From Bordetella parapertussis (lineage in GTDB: Bacteria > Pseudomonadota > Gammaproteobacteria > Burkholderiales > Burkholderiaceae_D): a stretch of 52,561 nt of DNA. The notes under the pieces were generated by a model. The model was given only the letters and a program-made list of their open reading frames with translations, was not told where the DNA came from and searched no databases. Both the position numbers and the translations under genes were made by a program. The stretch is from assembly GCA_945883145.1 (NCBI GenBank), contig CAMCXB010000008.1:1-52561 (forward strand), written 5' to 3'. Of the stretch, positions 51,927 to 52,561 are shown in pieces (the first letter of the stretch is position 1; each line of letters starts with the position of its first letter).

Positions 51927-51952
51927 TATCGCGCCCGCATCAATGCCAGCAC

Positions 51953-52561
51953 TTAGACAACTTCAAATAAGCCTGCTGCACCTTGACCGCCACCTATACA
52001 CATCGTGACGACCACATACTTTGCGCCGCGACGTTTACCTTCAATTAAGGCATGACCTGTTAAACGTGCACCTGATACACCATAAGGATGACCTAAAGCG
52101 ATCGCACCACCATTCACGTTCAGTTTATCCATCGGTATGCCGAGCGTGTCTGCGCAATATAAAACTTGCACAGCAAAGGCTTCATTGAGTTCCCATAAGC
52201 CGATGTCGTCGACTTTTAAACCTGCTTTTTTCAGTAGCTTAGGAATCGCAAATACCGGACCTATGCCCATTTCATCAGGTTCGCAACCAGCCACAGCAAA
52301 ACCACGAAAGATGCCTAAAGGTTTTTTACCAGCTGCTGCAGCTGCTTTATCACTCATCACAATAGCGATTGATGCGCCATCAGAAAATTGACTCGCATTG
52401 CCAGCTGCAATCACGCCACCTGGAATAGCAGGTCGAATTTGTGACACGCCTTCATAGGTTGTATCAGCACGTATGCCTTCATCTATGGAAGCTGTGACTT
52501 CTTTAGTGACGATTTGTCCTGTGTTTTTATCAGCGACAGCCATGGTGGTTGTCATGGGCGC
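51953..52561 (-). CDS. Acetyl-CoA C-acyltransferase (thiolase), C-terminal part, truncated by window edge
   Basis: The frame is open to the right edge (Ala-Pro before the first Met), so this is the C-terminal 202 codons or so of a thiolase. It contains the two C-terminal active-site regions: NGGAIALGHPYGVSGARL (His) and VTMCIGGGQGAAGLFE (the acid/base Cys). The nucleophilic Cys lies in the missing N-terminal half. It would cleave 3-ketoacyl-CoA to end a beta-oxidation cycle and is first in a minus-strand run of acyl-CoA genes. Confidence 0.93.
   Translation of the reverse strand, partial: APMTTTMAVADKNTGQIVTKEVTASIDEGIRADTTYEGVSQIRPAIPGGVIAAGNASQFSDGASIAIVMSDKAAAAAGKKPLGIFRGFAVAGCEPDEMGIGPVFAIPKLLKKAGLKVDDIGLWELNEAFAVQVLYCADTLGIPMDKLNVNGGAIALGHPYGVSGARLTGHALIEGKRRGAKYVVVTMCIGGGQGAAGLFEVV

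Noticed and set aside
1..52561. tRNA, rRNA, CRISPR array, insertion sequence, attachment site
   Set aside because: None recognised by eye: no cloverleaf with a tRNA-like end, no regularly spaced repeats, no transposase or integrase frame.

Overview
The window reads as chromosome of a betaproteobacterium, most likely Burkholderiales (Oxalobacteraceae/Burkholderiaceae-like). The core gene order supports this: mltG-tmk-holB-pilZ-tatD on one strand, divergent from ygfZ-DUF4936-NRDE, plus bolA/yciB/msrB and a single-chain PurL. Base composition looks AT-leaning by eye for this order, and the 28.4-35.5 kb stretch is clearly richer in A+T than its flanks. No rRNA, tRNA, CRISPR array, transposase or integrase was recognised.

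Layout. 1-8.2 kb: the 3' end of ppiD, mnmH, a tesA/ybbA divergent pair, nnr and dadA, an unrecognised 301-residue protein and an amidase. 8.3-16.2 kb: purL, then a minus-strand run of a parvulin, bolA, yciB, msrB and selO. 16.3-28.3 kb: a plus-strand catabolic and transport region with a class II aldolase, an HD-domain protein, an acyl-CoA ligase, a full branched-chain amino-acid-type ABC transporter (livH, livM, livG, livF, livK), a second orphan binding protein and a fused enoyl-CoA hydratase/3-hydroxyacyl-CoA dehydrogenase. 28.4-35.5 kb: an AT-rich accessory region with a chaperone-usher cluster of the spore-coat-U type, two tandem paralogous CesT-like type III secretion chaperones separated by a 69-residue ORF, an SDR carrying both halohydrin-dehalogenase signatures, and a 29-codon ORF with a good ribosome site. 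35.5-43.3 kb: core genes (rsuA, tatD, pilZ, holB, tmk, mltG, ygfZ, DUF4936, NRDE) and one Ser/Gly-rich exported protein. 43.3-44.6 kb: an RsbRD_N-PAS-GGDEF sensor that is split by one in-frame TAA. 44.8-52.6 kb: a tightly packed minus-strand lipid/acyl-CoA catabolism cluster (GNAT, two thioesterases, an epoxide-hydrolase-like alpha/beta hydrolase, two SDRs, a medium-chain reductase, a Dabb protein, an acyl-CoA dehydrogenase and a truncated thiolase).

How the parts work together. Two regions look built for import and beta-oxidation of carboxylic acids: 16.3-28.3 kb imports and activates, and 44.8-52.6 kb oxidises and thiolyses. The accessory block at 28-35 kb points to surface attachment and host or cell contact. 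No type III secretion structural gene lies in the window, so the chaperone pair must serve an apparatus elsewhere or be a remnant. The items most worth a second look are the halohydrin-dehalogenase-type SDR, the twin chaperones with their small middle ORF, and the stop-codon-split diguanylate cyclase.
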